The notes: a model not told the origin generated them from the sequence alone. 48,117 nucleotides of DNA from Sphingomonas asaccharolytica NBRC 15499 (GCF_001598355.1 NZ_BCYU01000033.1:1-48117); one strand, 5' to 3'. Positions 36,099-45,918 are shown, numbered from the stretch's first letter. Made by a program: numbers and translations.

Positions 36099-36170
36099 GT
36101 CACCCCAGCGAAAGCTGGGGTCTCAGGCGATTGATATACTGCACGAGACCCCAGCTTTCGTTGGGGTGAC
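36099..36170. repeat. Inverted repeat, 26-bp arms
   Basis: The arms 36099-36124 and 36145-36170 pair at 25 of 26 positions with a 20-base centre. The core is ACCCCAGCGAAAGCTGGGGT. Each arm is itself partly palindromic. It lies in the 430-base space between the divergently placed glutamate dehydrogenase start and the PAS gene end, where I see no gene. It is related to the GTCATCCCGGC repeats. Confidence 0.85.
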
Positions 36171-36197
36171 GGAGGTCAGGCCTCGCCCCACTCCGTC

Positions 36198-36368
36198 GTC
36201 ATCCCGGCCTTGTGCCGTGTTCGAGCTTTGGCTTGCCCCCCGGCAAGCCAAGATCGTGTCCGGGGGACACGATCTCGCTCGAACACCACCGGGAGGCTGG
36301 CTGAGAAGCAAGAGGCTCAGGGTTCCGCGCTTGCGGCACCGTGGATCCCGGCACAAGGCCGGGATGAC
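36198..36368. repeat. Nested inverted repeat forming a three-way junction
   Basis: The outer 20-bp arms (36198-36217 with 36349-36368; GTCATCCCGGCCTTGTGCCG) are perfect. Inside, TGTTCGAGC (36218-36226) pairs with GCTCGAACA (36277-36285). Enclosed are two perfect 10-bp hairpins, TTGGCTTGCC/GGCAAGCCAA (36228-36251) and GATCGTGTCC/GGACACGATC (36252-36274). All stems fit together into one cloverleaf-like fold. Confidence 0.8.
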
Positions 36369-36411
36369 GCAGGAGTGTAAGACGGCGCCGGGGAAGCGGC
36401 GAGCTTTGGGC

Positions 36412-37653
36412 CTACTTCGCCGCCTTCAACGTCCGAGCCGCGAGCGACCGGTCATTCGCCACCGAAGCAACAATATCCACCGTTCCCTCCCCAGTCGCCC
36501 GCCCCAGCAACACGACCAGCTCCCCAGGCTCCAGCCCGGTAGCCAATTCCACACTCGCCAACACCAGCCGCTCGGCGATATCCGCAAGCGGATCGCGCGC
36601 ATCGTCCTTCGCCGGATTGCGCGCCGCCCGCTCAGCCGCGACCACGGCCTTGATCCCGCCATTGACGGTTTCCAGCAACGGCGTCAGCTGGCCAGCCGGA
36701 ATCGCATGGCGGCGGGCATGCGCCAGCACCGCGGCGAATTCGGTCAGCCGCGCTTTGTCGTAATCGGCACCGAACACCAGTTTCGCCACCGCGGTCATCG
36801 GCGCGCGCTCCTGGACGGTCACGCCGGCATCGGCGAGCAAGCGGTCGTAGGTCTCGCTATCCTGCTCGGCGGCGAGCCCGAAATCGTGCGCGCGGCCCAG
36901 CGCGCGATAGAGCGCGGCGCGGCTGCGCGTATCGGCATTGGTCGCGGCCTGCGCGGTTTGCCGCGCCTGTTCCAGCTTGCCGGCCAGATCGTCGGGCTCG
37001 GCGACCGGCGCCACGTCGGCGGAGGGACCGTCGGCCCAGACCGGGGCAGCGGCCTGCGGCTTGGGCGCGGCGCGCAGCGCGGTATCGACCTCTGCATCGA
37101 GCTTCTTTTGCGTCGCGGCGTCGACCAGCTCTTTCCAGTTGATCACGCCATAGATGAAGTCGATCGTGTCGTCGTTCGACGAAAAGGGCATCAGGATGCC
37201 GCGATACATGGTGTTATAGCCGCGCGTGCCGACGAACTCGGCCTCGAACCCGATCGGGGCGCGGTTGGCGATGATCTGAAGATAATGGTCGGTCAGCCGC
37301 GACAGCAGCGACCGGCTGGGCACTTGCGAGATATGCGTGATCGACTGGTCGAGCGCGGTCTCGTCGCGCAGCGCGCGGCCCAGATAGGCGATCGCCGGAT
37401 CCTCGATCCCGGCGGTGAAATCGAGCAGCACCGAATGCGGGCCGAAATCGGCGATATTGGCGGGATCGAGATCCTCGATCGACGGATAAGCGCGCCCGCG
37501 CAGCAACGACACCCAATGATTGTACGCGCGCACATGCATGCGGCGCTCATCGTTGCCGATCGCCGCCGCCGCCGCCGTATCGTCGATCCCATCATCCGCG
37601 ACGACGCGATCGGCATCCGACCGGTCCTCTTCGTAGCCGCGCTGCGAATCCAT
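36412..37653 (-). CDS. PAS-domain protein of unknown signalling role
   Basis: The 413-residue protein has a PAS_5-type domain in its first 165 residues (MHVRAYNHWVSLLRGRAYPS, IADFGPHSVLLDFTAGIEDP, ISQVPSRSLLSRLTDHY, FIYGVINWKEL), as seen in alphaproteobacterial proteins such as MopJ. An Ala/Pro-rich linker (about 175-215) follows, then a helical C-terminal region with no recognised enzyme motif. It may sense or scaffold cell-cycle or stress signals; this is inference. AGGGGA before the ATG at 37653 fixes the start; a GTG at 37674 is possible. Confidence 0.7.
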   Translation of the reverse strand: MDSQRGYEEDRSDADRVVADDGIDDTAAAAAIGNDERRMHVRAYNHWVSLLRGRAYPSIEDLDPANIADFGPHSVLLDFTAGIEDPAIAYLGRALRDETALDQSITHISQVPSRSLLSRLTDHYLQIIANRAPIGFEAEFVGTRGYNTMYRGILMPFSSNDDTIDFIYGVINWKELVDAATQKKLDAEVDTALRAAPKPQAAAPVWADGPSADVAPVAEPDDLAGKLEQARQTAQAATNADTRSRAALYRALGRAHDFGLAAEQDSETYDRLLADAGVTVQERAPMTAVAKLVFGADYDKARLTEFAAVLAHARRHAIPAGQLTPLLETVNGGIKAVVAAERAARNPAKDDARDPLADIAERLVLASVELATGLEPGELVVLLGRATGEGTVDIVASVANDRSLAARTLKAAK

Positions 37654-37779
37654 AAACGTCCCCTGGGCGCACACCGCCCTGCACAGAGCGTGTTTTGCCC
37701 CGGGCGTGGTAAACGAAGCGTAAAGGGTGTTGAGGTGGGGTGATTTTGGGTGGGGAATGGTTGGTGAGAGCCTGCACCA

Positions 37780-37809
37780 TTGACAATCGATATCAGTATT
37801 GATATCAGT
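37780..37809 (+). promoter_or_regulatory. Promoter and operator of the toxin-antitoxin pair
   Basis: A consensus -35 TTGACA (37780-37785) and TATCAG (37803-37808) are 17 bases apart. GATATCAGT occurs at 37789-37797 and again at 37801-37809, 12 bases apart and overlapping the -10. The antitoxin probably binds these repeats and represses its own operon. Confidence 0.6.
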
Positions 37810-37832
37810 CCTTGCAAGGGAGCCACGTCAAG

Positions 37833-38201
37833 ATGGACAACAAGAGAGTCGATTTCTTGGGATCCTCCTACAAGGATCTTCTGGATATGCCGGAGAAGGT
37901 TATCGATCAGTTCGGTTACGAACTCGGCCTTGTCCAGAACGATATGACCCCAGAGGGCGCCAAACACCTCACCAAGACATTCGAGAATGGCGTTTGGGAA
38001 TTGAGGGACAGCCACGACGGCGATGCCTATCGGGCGGTCTATTATTTGAAGCACGAGGACGTCGTGTTCGTCCTCCACTGCTTCAAGAAGAAGTCGAAGA
38101 AGGGCGGGGAGATCCCGGCGGCTGACAAGGCGACGATCGACGCTAGGTTGGCAGCAGCCAGGATCAAGATCGAGCAGATGAAGAAGGACCCAGGCACATG
38201 A
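37833..38201 (+). CDS. HigB/Gp49-like toxin of the RelE superfamily
   Basis: The 122-residue protein matches the phage Gp49/HigB group: FENGVWELRDSHDGDAYRAV then VFVLHCFKKKSKKGGEIPAADKA. Such toxins cut messenger RNA on the ribosome. AAGGGAG lies upstream of the ATG at 37833. The stop overlaps the antitoxin ATG (ATGA). Toxin-first order is typical of higBA-type pairs. Confidence 0.85.
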   Translation: MDNKRVDFLGSSYKDLLDMPEKVIDQFGYELGLVQNDMTPEGAKHLTKTFENGVWELRDSHDGDAYRAVYYLKHEDVVFVLHCFKKKSKKGGEIPAADKATIDARLAAARIKIEQMKKDPGT

Positions 38202-38542
38202 CCATCGACATCGGATACACTGTACCCGCCGGCGAAAGCGTTCTCGACCATCTCGGCCGCAGCCCGTCATTTGCCGCCAAGGCGAAGCTCGCAATCATCA
38301 TCGCCAAGACCATTCAGGAGCTTGGGCTCAGCCAGCGGCAGGTCCAGCAGCGTACTGGCATCCCACAGGCCAGAATCTCGGAGATTTGTCGGGGAAAGCT
38401 GAAGGACATCTCGCGCGAGCGTCTTGAGGATTGTCTGCAACAGCTTGGGCATGACGTGGTCATCACTATCGCCACGGGTCGACATGACGGCGTCGGCGAG
38501 CTCCGCGTGGAGCAGTCTGATCGGACGCTCGAGACGGCGTGA
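38198..38542 (+). CDS. XRE-family antitoxin
   Basis: The 114-residue protein has a Cro/C1-type helix-turn-helix at about 35-80 (GLSQRQVQQRTGIPQARISE, then CRGKLKDISRERLEDCLQQ). It neutralises the toxin upstream and probably represses the shared promoter by binding GATATCAGT repeats. It follows the toxin with a 4-base overlap. The C-terminal tail (HDGVGELRVEQSD) has no recognised domain. Confidence 0.87.
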   Translation: MTIDIGYTVPAGESVLDHLGRSPSFAAKAKLAIIIAKTIQELGLSQRQVQQRTGIPQARISEICRGKLKDISRERLEDCLQQLGHDVVITIATGRHDGVGELRVEQSDRTLETA

Positions 38543-38581
38543 GCGAAAGCGACATTGCCGCACTCCAATAGGCGAGCAGGT

Positions 38582-38652
38582 GGCCTTGCTTAGCCGGTAG
38601 CGTATATTATTCCCGATGATGGGGTCACAGGTTCGAGTCCCTGCAAACGCCA
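38582..38652 (+). pseudogene. tRNA-like remnant, possible attachment site
   Basis: The 71 bases end in GGTCACAGGTTCGAGTCCC then TGCAAACGCCA, which looks like the T-arm and acceptor end of a tRNA. The first seven bases (GGCCTTG) pair with the 3' end at only 5 of 7 positions, the T-stem is broken by an apparent extra base, and the D-arm is cut short. It is not a working tRNA. A tRNA 3' end is a common integration target, so it may mark an old island border. The rest of 38543-38803 holds only a GAAGGTGG/CCACCTTC inverted repeat (38694-38731) and the terminator-like hairpin below. Confidence 0.45.
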
Positions 38653-38784
38653 CTACAACCCTTTCAGGCAGGATTAGCGCAAATTGCCTTAACGAAGGTG
38701 GGTCCCGCGTGGGTGCGCGAACTCCACCTTCAACAGCGAGATGCCGCAGTCGGTTGCTTACGCCGCGCCCGTCCTCTTCGCGTA

Positions 38785-38798
38785 AAGGCTTGCGCCTT
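38785..38798 (-). terminator. Weak terminator-like hairpin after hsdR
   Basis: AAGGC-TTGC-GCCTT lies just past the hsdR stop. Only a short A/T run follows on the minus strand, so this is a weak candidate for ending the restriction operon. Confidence 0.35.
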
Positions 38799-38803
38799 GA
38801 CCA

Positions 38804-41800
38804 TTAGGTCGAGACGGTATCACGAAGTAGCAGTTCGGCCTGTTGTAGCACGGTCTGAACCGCTTCGTCGGCGAGGTCAGGCGGGTATCCGTACCGTTTA
38901 AGAATGCGCTTCACGAGAACGCGCATTCGTGCTCGTGCGCTTTCACGCTTATGCCAGTCCACGGTCACATTTCCTTGGAGCTGCACCACCAGCTCATGTG
39001 CAATCACCTTAAGGCGTTCGTTGCCCATGGCCTCGACTGCGCTGTCGTTGTCGGCGAGCGCGTCATAGAAGGCCAGTTCATCGGCCGACATGCCAAGCTC
39101 TTCGCCGCGATCCCGCGACACGCGGATTTCCTTGGCGATCGCAATCAGCTCCTGGATCATCTCGAGCGCGGAAATGGTGTTGGCGTGATACCGGGCCACC
39201 GCTTCCTCAAGTCGCCTGGAAAAGGCTCGAGCCTCGACGTGATTGCTTTTCGCACGAACTGAAATCTCCCCGGCGAGCAGCTTCTTGAGCGCCTCAAGCG
39301 CAAGATTTTTCTGTTTAAATTGAGCGATCTCGGCCAGAAATTCCTCGGACAGGATCGAGATGTCGGGTGATTGCACGCCGGCGGCTTTTAACACATCGAC
39401 GATTTCCGCATCGCCTACCGCTCGGTCGATCAATTGGCGGATCGCCAAGGACCGGTCGCCGGAAGATATCTTCGAGAGCCCGTCCGATTTGACGAGTGCC
39501 GCCTTTATCGCTTCGAAATACCCCACTTCGTCACGGACGGCGCTTGCGAACGAACTGGCTGCGGCGAGTGCAAACGCCTTGGACAGGTTCAGCACCATGC
39601 CATCATACGCCCGATGCGCTCGTTTTGCGTCCTCCGGCGATAGAGCGTTCTGGGACTCGTCTTCCTGCCAGCGCAAGATCAGGTCGAGACCGCCTCCTAG
39701 AGCCGCCAGCTTTTCCCGCGGCGATCCGTGCAGCGCGGCGCGGTATTCAAAGCCGTGAAAGAGCCCCGAAACACGTTCATACCATTCCTTGAGCGCGGCG
39801 ACGGCTTGCTCCTCGTCGATACCGGTCTTGTCCCGATCTTGCGGACTGTAATCGGCGAGCGCCAAACGCATGTTCTGGTAGATGCCGATGTAATCGACGA
39901 TCAGACCGCCGGGTTTGTCGCGGAAGACGCGATTTACGCGGGCGATAGCCTGCATCAGGCCATGTCCCCGCATGGGTTTGTCGACGTACATCGTATTCAT
40001 GCACGGCGCGTCGAAACCGGTCAGCCACATGTCGCGCACGATCACCAGCTTTAAGGGGTCATCAACATCGCGCGCCCGTGCGGCGAGCGCGTCCCGCCGT
40101 CGCTTGCCGCCGATATGTTGCTGCCATTCTTTCGGGTCGGAAGCAGCGCCCGTCATCACGATCTTGATAGCGCCTTTTTCGTCGTCCTCCGAATGCCATT
40201 CCGGCCGAAGCGCGACGATCTCGTCATACAGCGCCACGCAAATCCGCCTGCTCATGCAGACCGCCATCGCCTTGCCTTCCAAGGCGGCTAGCCGCGCTTC
40301 GAGATGTGTCACAACGTCGAAAGCAACCTGTTTCAACCGCTTCTCGGAGCCGACCAGCGCTTCGACACTGGACCATTTCGCCTTAAACCTCTCGGCCTCG
40401 GTCAGTGTGTCGTCCTCGACGAGCGCTTCAATCTCCGCGTCGATCAGCGGCTTTTCATCCTCGTCCAGTTCGATGCGGGCCAAGCGACTTTCATAATAGA
40501 TCGGGACGGTCGCCCCGTCCTCGACCGCGCGGGAGATATCGTAGATGTCGATATAGTCGCCGAAGATGGCCGGCGTGTTCCGGTCGCTTCCTTCTACGGG
40601 CGTCCCGGTGAAGCCGATGAACGACGCATTAGGCAGGGCCTGGCGGATATAGTGGGCATAGCCGTAACGCTTGCGGCCGGTCGCCGGATCGATGCGAGCG
40701 GCCAGGCCATATTGGCTACGATGCGCTTCGTCGGCGATCACGATCACGTTGCGCCGGTCGGTCAGCAGCGGAAAGCTTTCTTCGCTCCCGATCGGCGAGA
40801 ACTTCTGGACCGTCGCGAAGATCACGCCGCCAGCCGAACGGTCGAGCAGTCGCTTCAGGTCCTCGCGGGTTTCCGCCTGTTGCGGTTTCTGCCGGATCAG
40901 ATCGCTGCACAGGTTGAACGTGGCGAACAACTGATCGTCCAGGTCATTGCGGTCGGTCAGCACGACGATGGTCGGGTTTTCCAGCTTGGCCGATGCAACC
41001 GCCAACCCTGCAAAGAAGGCCATCAGGAAGCTCTTGCCCGAACCTTGCGTGTGCCAGATGACGCCGATCTTTCGATCACCGTCCGGGCGGCTGGCTTCGA
41101 CCGCCTCGCGCACTGCCTTTTGCGCGCCACGGAACTGGTGGTAGCCCGCGATGATCTTGAACGGCCCGTCGCCTTTGTTGCCGAACACGGTGAAGTCCCG
41201 GATCAGGCGCAGGAAGTTGGCGCGATCGAACACGCCCTTCAGCAGCGTATCAAGTTCGGGCGTGCCCGGCGGCGCATAGTCTTCGCCGTCGATGGTGCGC
41301 CACGGCATGAACCGCTCCTCGTCGGCAGTCAGCGATCCGACGCGTGCCTTGATCCCGTCCGATGTCACCAGCACGGCATTGGTGCGGAACAGCGAGGGCA
41401 GCTGCTGCTTATAGGTTTCGAGCTGCCGAAACGCTGCGGTCAGCGTGGCATTCTCCGATCCCGGATTTTTGAGTTCCAGCACGGCGAGCGGCAAGCCGTT
41501 GACGAATAACACCAGATCCGGGCGGCGGTTGTATCGCCCCTCGATCAGCGTGAACTGATTGACCACCAGCCAGTCGTTCGCCTCGACAGTGTCGAAGTCG
41601 ATCAGCCAGACCTTGCCGCCGGTGACGCGCCCGTCGGGCAAGCGATAATCCACATCGATCCCATCGACCAGATAGCGATGGATGCGCCGGTTTTCCTCGA
41701 CCAGGTTTGGCGTCTCGCTGGTCAGCAGTAGGCGCAGCGCCGCCTCGATCGCTTCGCCGGGCAGCGAGGGGTTGATCTGCGCAACCCCGCGCTCAAGCCG

Positions 41801-41947
41801 GGGGACCAGCACGGCATCGGAATAGCTAGGGCGTTGCGGCGCGATGCCGTCCGGGGCGATATCCTGTCCGTGGAGGTACAGCCAGCCGAGATGGCGCAAC
41901 GTTTCGATGCCCGCCTGCTCGACATGGTCCTCGCGCACGAATACCAT
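38804..41947 (-). CDS. hsdR: Type I restriction enzyme, HsdR subunit
   Basis: HsdR is the motor and nuclease of a type I system, translocating and cutting unmodified DNA in complex with HsdM and HsdS. The 1047-residue protein has a PD-(D/E)xK nuclease (Asp144 in [13 protein letters not shown] at 158-160), then Walker A QGSGKS (301-306), DEAH (406-409) and further helicase motifs ([44 protein letters not shown]). The ATG overlaps the stop of the SIR2-like gene (TAATG). The subunit appears complete. Confidence 0.95.
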   Translation of the reverse strand: MVFVREDHVEQAGIETLRHLGWLYLHGQDIAPDGIAPQRPSYSDAVLVPRLERGVAQINPSLPGEAIEAALRLLLTSETPNLVEENRRIHRYLVDGIDVDYRLPDGRVTGGKVWLIDFDTVEANDWLVVNQFTLIEGRYNRRPDLVLFVNGLPLAVLELKNPGSENATLTAAFRQLETYKQQLPSLFRTNAVLVTSDGIKARVGSLTADEERFMPWRTIDGEDYAPPGTPELDTLLKGVFDRANFLRLIRDFTVFGNKGDGPFKIIAGYHQFRGAQKAVREAVEASRPDGDRKIGVIWHTQGSGKSFLMAFFAGLAVASAKLENPTIVVLTDRNDLDDQLFATFNLCSDLIRQKPQQAETREDLKRLLDRSAGGVIFATVQKFSPIGSEESFPLLTDRRNVIVIADEAHRSQYGLAARIDPATGRKRYGYAHYIRQALPNASFIGFTGTPVEGSDRNTPAIFGDYIDIYDISRAVEDGATVPIYYESRLARIELDEDEKPLIDAEIEALVEDDTLTEAERFKAKWSSVEALVGSEKRLKQVAFDVVTHLEARLAALEGKAMAVCMSRRICVALYDEIVALRPEWHSEDDEKGAIKIVMTGAASDPKEWQQHIGGKRRRDALAARARDVDDPLKLVIVRDMWLTGFDAPCMNTMYVDKPMRGHGLMQAIARVNRVFRDKPGGLIVDYIGIYQNMRLALADYSPQDRDKTGIDEEQAVAALKEWYERVSGLFHGFEYRAALHGSPREKLAALGGGLDLILRWQEDESQNALSPEDAKRAHRAYDGMVLNLSKAFALAAASSFASAVRDEVGYFEAIKAALVKSDGLSKISSGDRSLAIRQLIDRAVGDAEIVDVLKAAGVQSPDISILSEEFLAEIAQFKQKNLALEALKKLLAGEISVRAKSNHVEARAFSRRLEEAVARYHANTISALEMIQELIAIAKEIRVSRDRGEELGMSADELAFYDALADNDSAVEAMGNERLKVIAHELVVQLQGNVTVDWHKRESARARMRVLVKRILKRYGYPPDLADEAVQTVLQQAELLLRDTVST

Positions 41948-42966
41948 TAGAATCCCCCGTCGATCATGGTGATCAGCAAGTCTTCTATCCCTGCGTCATG
42001 GTCCTCGGGCGGATAGTAGATGGGGTAGATGGAAGCGCGTGCCAATTGGGCAAGGCGTGCCTCTCGAGCGTTCTCTCCCGGAAAGGGCAGGAAAGCATAA
42101 TGCCGTGTGGGGGAGTTGCCACCCTGTCGCTTGATCGCGCAAAATGCATCGAAGATCCGGTCGACGCCTAAGCTAGAACCAAGAAAGAGGGTGCTTCTGG
42201 CGCCAACGATGCGACCGAGGATCTGCGCGAAAGCTGCCAGATCCCGATAGGCAGCGTCATATTCCGAGCGGGTCAGGACCCGATCGACATAGGTGTCAGC
42301 TTCGCCGTGCAGTCGAAGCAAGGAGTGGGGGATATCCCCGAGCCTCTGCCCTGCCTGGTCGAGTTGCGTACCTCTGAATTTCTCCACAAAGTCCAGGGCG
42401 GCATCCTGATAGACGTGGTCGAGGACATAGTCGAAGTTCGTCGTTAGTACTTCCGCGGGGAAGAGTTGAGGCAGGCAGCGCACGGGCCCATCGACGCGAC
42501 GGATATAACGGCCCATTCGATTGTGGATCTGTTCGGCGAAGGGTTCGGCGCCGAGCGCATCGAAAACGCGCTGCGCGGCATCTTCATAAAGGCTGAGCGC
42601 GAGGTCTGCTTCGACTTCCGCACGGATGCGTGGCGCGTCGTCGAGTAGGCTTAGTAGAAACGGACCCCACAGTGGGTATCCACTCGCATAGGACATCCCC
42701 GCGCCAATGAAGGGAATGAGACTTCCTCTGGCGTGTCGATCAAGCATCGCGTTGAACCGAGGCAAAGACCCGTAGAGGCGTAAGAACTCAAAGGCCCGCT
42801 CTTTGGCTTCGACGGTGCGCTCGCTCACCCACTCGACGAAGTGCGCCTCATAGTCATGCTCCGCCATTGTCTTGAAGACGTCGGTGGTTAGGAAAGTCTG
42901 GCCGGCAATGACCACGGGGTAGTCCGCCTCCAGATATGCCTCGAACCGCTTGCGGAAATATTCCAT
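41947..42966 (-). CDS. SIR2-like NADase-fold protein inside the hsd operon
   Basis: The 339-residue protein carries a SIR2-like NAD-binding domain from about residue 80: IPFIGAGMS (84-92), TTNFDYVLD with Asn177, RLHGEAD with His220, and a closing [18 protein letters not shown] (258-275). Asn and His in these motifs are the catalytic pair in known SIR2 defence NADases. About 80 N-terminal residues (rich in aromatic and charged residues) match no domain I recognise. Its ATG overlaps the hsdS stop (TGATG) and its stop overlaps the hsdR ATG, so it is translated with the restriction subunits. It probably destroys NAD when a trigger is met; this is inference. Confidence 0.85.
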   Translation of the reverse strand: MEYFRKRFEAYLEADYPVVIAGQTFLTTDVFKTMAEHDYEAHFVEWVSERTVEAKERAFEFLRLYGSLPRFNAMLDRHARGSLIPFIGAGMSYASGYPLWGPFLLSLLDDAPRIRAEVEADLALSLYEDAAQRVFDALGAEPFAEQIHNRMGRYIRRVDGPVRCLPQLFPAEVLTTNFDYVLDHVYQDAALDFVEKFRGTQLDQAGQRLGDIPHSLLRLHGEADTYVDRVLTRSEYDAAYRDLAAFAQILGRIVGARSTLFLGSSLGVDRIFDAFCAIKRQGGNSPTRHYAFLPFPGENAREARLAQLARASIYPIYYPPEDHDAGIEDLLITMIDGGF

Positions 42967-44306
42967 CAGGCGATGACCGTCTTGGCATCCGCCACGCACA
43001 CCTCGCCGGACATCAGGCGGGGCAGCAGATAGTCGCGGGCCTCCGCCAGAGTTCGATTCTCCTGCACCGCAGCCGCGACCCTCTCGAACAGCGGAGCCAT
43101 CATTCGCTCTAGCAGATCGAAGACCGACGCATCGGGCCTGACAAACATTGCGTTGTCGAAGGTTTTTCGGGTGATCGTCGCAAATACCGAACCGTGGGCC
43201 ATGCCCTTAAGCGATGACACGAGGGAGGCCGCCAGCAGATAGGTTAAGTAAGGATACTCGCCCGTACTCGGAGTGAGGCCATAGCATGACTGGTTAAAAG
43301 TCATCCTACGACCCACTAGGGCGAGGTTGCCCACCGTGCCACGTGCGGAAATGATCGTGGTCCCCTCCGAGACTAGGCGCGCAGCGCTTGTTTCGAGCCC
43401 CGTCTGGGTGATTGTCTTCTCCGTTTGAAAGACGAAAATGTCACTGCCGGCGGGCGTGTCTGCGACCGAGAACCAAGGGATATCGCCGCCCCAGTAGGCT
43501 TCGATCGACGTTTTCGGTGTTCCACCGCCCACGATCGAAACGAAGCTGGATAAGGGCGCTTTCTGCCAACCCGCCGGCAGACCATCGTCATCAAGTCTAT
43601 CGGGAAACATCCTGACGATTTGAGCGGCACTGGCGTGGTCCAGTATCAACCCGCCTAACAGGGCCTGTGGGTCAGTAATTCCCGCCATCTTGCGGCGGAC
43701 GGGACCAAAATCGACGAGCCAGTCCCGGAAAATAGTTTGCGCCATCCCTTCCAGCGTTTCGTTCACCGCCCGATTGAGTGCGATCTTATCGTCGAAAGCG
43801 GAAAGAGTGTCGGCAATGACTATTTGCGTGTTAAGCGGTGGCAATTTAAAGCGATAGGCCAAAATCCGCCCAGGCGACGTGTGCTTAACCGTGGAACCCG
43901 TCGCGCTGCCCACTATCGCGTTTCTGTAATCTCTGGTCCTCATCAACCACGCGATGAATGGCAAGTGTGTGCCCTTATCTTTGAGTGCTACCTTGCCAAC
44001 ACGCTGGTTATGAAGGAACCTGACCTGGGATGCCGGCACGAAGGCGGAGTAGCCAAGCGTATCAGCCTGCTTGCTAAGATCGGTCATCGTGACAATGACA
44101 TCGCCCGGCTGCAGAACATAGCCTTCCGGCACCGGCCCATCATAATACTTCGGCTTGGTAAGCTGGAAACCACCGCCGATCGAAAAATTACCGGGCGTAA
44201 CAAGAACATCATTGGTTTTTCGGTCGGTGAAGTACTCGCCCTTGAAGGCATACCCGTGCTGAATGTCGATGAGATCTGCAAGCCGGGTGGTCTCCCACTC
44301 AGTCAT
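42966..44306 (-). CDS. hsdS: Type I restriction specificity subunit HsdS
   Basis: HsdS sets the DNA target of the methylase and nuclease. The 446-residue protein has two target-recognition domains (about 1-160: RLADLIDIQHGYAFKGEYF; about 220-400: GWQKAPLSSFVSIVGGGTPK) separated by conserved helices (LSAFDDKIALNRAVNETLEGMA and a C-terminal helix with ERVAAAVQENRTLAEARDYL). The ATG at 44306 overlaps hsdM by 8 bases. Base use is the most AT-rich of the operon, typical of a fast-evolving, transferred specificity gene. Confidence 0.93.
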   Translation of the reverse strand: MTEWETTRLADLIDIQHGYAFKGEYFTDRKTNDVLVTPGNFSIGGGFQLTKPKYYDGPVPEGYVLQPGDVIVTMTDLSKQADTLGYSAFVPASQVRFLHNQRVGKVALKDKGTHLPFIAWLMRTRDYRNAIVGSATGSTVKHTSPGRILAYRFKLPPLNTQIVIADTLSAFDDKIALNRAVNETLEGMAQTIFRDWLVDFGPVRRKMAGITDPQALLGGLILDHASAAQIVRMFPDRLDDDGLPAGWQKAPLSSFVSIVGGGTPKTSIEAYWGGDIPWFSVADTPAGSDIFVFQTEKTITQTGLETSAARLVSEGTTIISARGTVGNLALVGRRMTFNQSCYGLTPSTGEYPYLTYLLAASLVSSLKGMAHGSVFATITRKTFDNAMFVRPDASVFDLLERMMAPLFERVAAAVQENRTLAEARDYLLPRLMSGEVCVADAKTVIA

Positions 44307-45918
44307 CTGTCTGAACCCGAGCAAGCGCCTCGGCGATCCGAGCCTCAAGCGAATGCGCATGATTGAACTGCGCTTCCAATCTTAGCCGAAGGTCCGCGAG
44401 CCGATCCACGAATGAAACACCGTCATCTGCTGCCGCTGCGCTGCCCACGTATTGTCCTGGTGAGAGGAGGTAACCTTCCCTGGCAATCGCCGCCTTATCC
44501 ACCGACCGGCAAAACCCGGGGACATCCGCATATGGATCTAGCTCAAGCGCCTCCCAGTTCTCCGGCTTAGCGCGCCAACTATGATAAGCGCGGGTAATCA
44601 TCGCCACATCTGCATCGCTAAAATCGCGCCGGGTGCGGTCGACCATGAAGCCCATGTTCCGCGCATCAATGAACAGCACCTCGCCCTTGCGATTGCGATG
44701 ACCGTTGGCGCTCTTGTCGCGGGCGAGGAACCACAGGCACGCCGGAATTTGGGTTGAGTAGAACAGTTGCCCGGGCAGCGCGATCATGCAGTCGACCGCG
44801 TCCTTTTCCACCATCTGCCGCCGGATATCGCCTTCGCCGCCCGATTGGCTGCTCATCGATCCGTTCGCCAGCACCACGCCGGCCGTGCCGCGCGGGGCGA
44901 GGTGGTGATAAATGTGCGAGAGCCAGGCGAAATTGGCGTTTCCCTGCGGCGGGGTGCCGAAATGCTGCCACCGTGCATCTTCGGCCAAGCTTTCGCGCCA
45001 CCAGTCCGACACATTGAACGGCGGATTGGCCATGATGAAATCGAACTTCTGCGTGGGAAAGGCATCGCGCAGGAAGCTGCCTTCGTTGTTCCACTGGATG
45101 TCCGCGTCGATGCCGCGAACGGCCAGGTTCATCTTGGCCAGCTTCCACGTCGTATTGTTGCGTTCCTGGCCATAGATGGAGATCTGGCGCCTGGCCTTGT
45201 CGATATCCTTCTGGTCGGCGTGATCCTCGATGAACTGTTCGGATTGAACGAACATGCCGCCCGACCCGCAACAGGGATCGTAGACGCGGCCCTTATAGGG
45301 CTCCAGCATCTCGACGATCACGCGGACAACCGATCGGGGCGTGAAGAACTCGCCGCCTCGCCGCCCCTCGGCGCCAGCAAAGCCCGACAGGAAATATTCA
45401 TAGGCGCGCCCCAGCAGATCGGTTGGCTGGCCTTCTACGCCGCGCATGTCGATGTCCGAAAACAGCATGACCAGATCGCCCACCATCACCTTGTCGAGGG
45501 TCGGGCTGCCGTAATTTTTCGGTAGAACTCCCTTTAGCGTCGCCGCATTCGCCTTTTCGATCGCCTCCATCGCCGCATCGATCAGGCCGCCGATATCCAC
45601 CTTGCGCTCGGCGCCGGATACCGGATCGATGATCGGGATTTCTCGCGCGCGGGCATTGGCCTTCAGGTGCGTCCAGCGAGCGATCGGCGGCACCCAAAAT
45701 ACGCGTTCGGCAAGATATTCTTCCGGGTCTTCAGGATCGGCGAACTCTTCTTTCTCCAGCTTCGCATGCTGGATGTCGAAAGCGTCCGAAACATATTTCA
45801 GGAATATCAGGCCCAGCGCGATATGCTTGTATTCCGAAGGCTCAAGATTGCCTCGTAACTTGTCGGCTGCTTTGAAAAGCTCGGACTCGAACCCCAAGTC
45901 CGTGCCGGACGTCGCCAT
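44299..45918 (-). CDS. hsdM: Type I restriction methylase subunit HsdM
   Basis: HsdM is the N6-adenine methylase that protects host sites. The 539-residue protein has the AdoMet site DPCCGSGGMF (214-223), the catalytic NPPF (298-301) and the HsdM N-terminal helix domain (DKLRGNLEPSEYKHIALGLIF). It is the first gene of the four-gene operon, with AGGGGG upstream of the ATG. The 290 bases between it and the lipoprotein gene hold the divergent promoters; an AT-rich CTAGCTAG stretch lies there, but no clear operator. Confidence 0.95.
   Translation of the reverse strand: MATSGTDLGFESELFKAADKLRGNLEPSEYKHIALGLIFLKYVSDAFDIQHAKLEKEEFADPEDPEEYLAERVFWVPPIARWTHLKANARAREIPIIDPVSGAERKVDIGGLIDAAMEAIEKANAATLKGVLPKNYGSPTLDKVMVGDLVMLFSDIDMRGVEGQPTDLLGRAYEYFLSGFAGAEGRRGGEFFTPRSVVRVIVEMLEPYKGRVYDPCCGSGGMFVQSEQFIEDHADQKDIDKARRQISIYGQERNNTTWKLAKMNLAVRGIDADIQWNNEGSFLRDAFPTQKFDFIMANPPFNVSDWWRESLAEDARWQHFGTPPQGNANFAWLSHIYHHLAPRGTAGVVLANGSMSSQSGGEGDIRRQMVEKDAVDCMIALPGQLFYSTQIPACLWFLARDKSANGHRNRKGEVLFIDARNMGFMVDRTRRDFSDADVAMITRAYHSWRAKPENWEALELDPYADVPGFCRSVDKAAIAREGYLLSPGQYVGSAAAADDGVSFVDRLADLRLRLEAQFNHAHSLEARIAEALARVQTDD

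Noticed and set aside
38582..38652. A working tRNA gene
   Set aside because: Acceptor stem has two mismatches, the T-stem does not pair, and the D-arm is incomplete.
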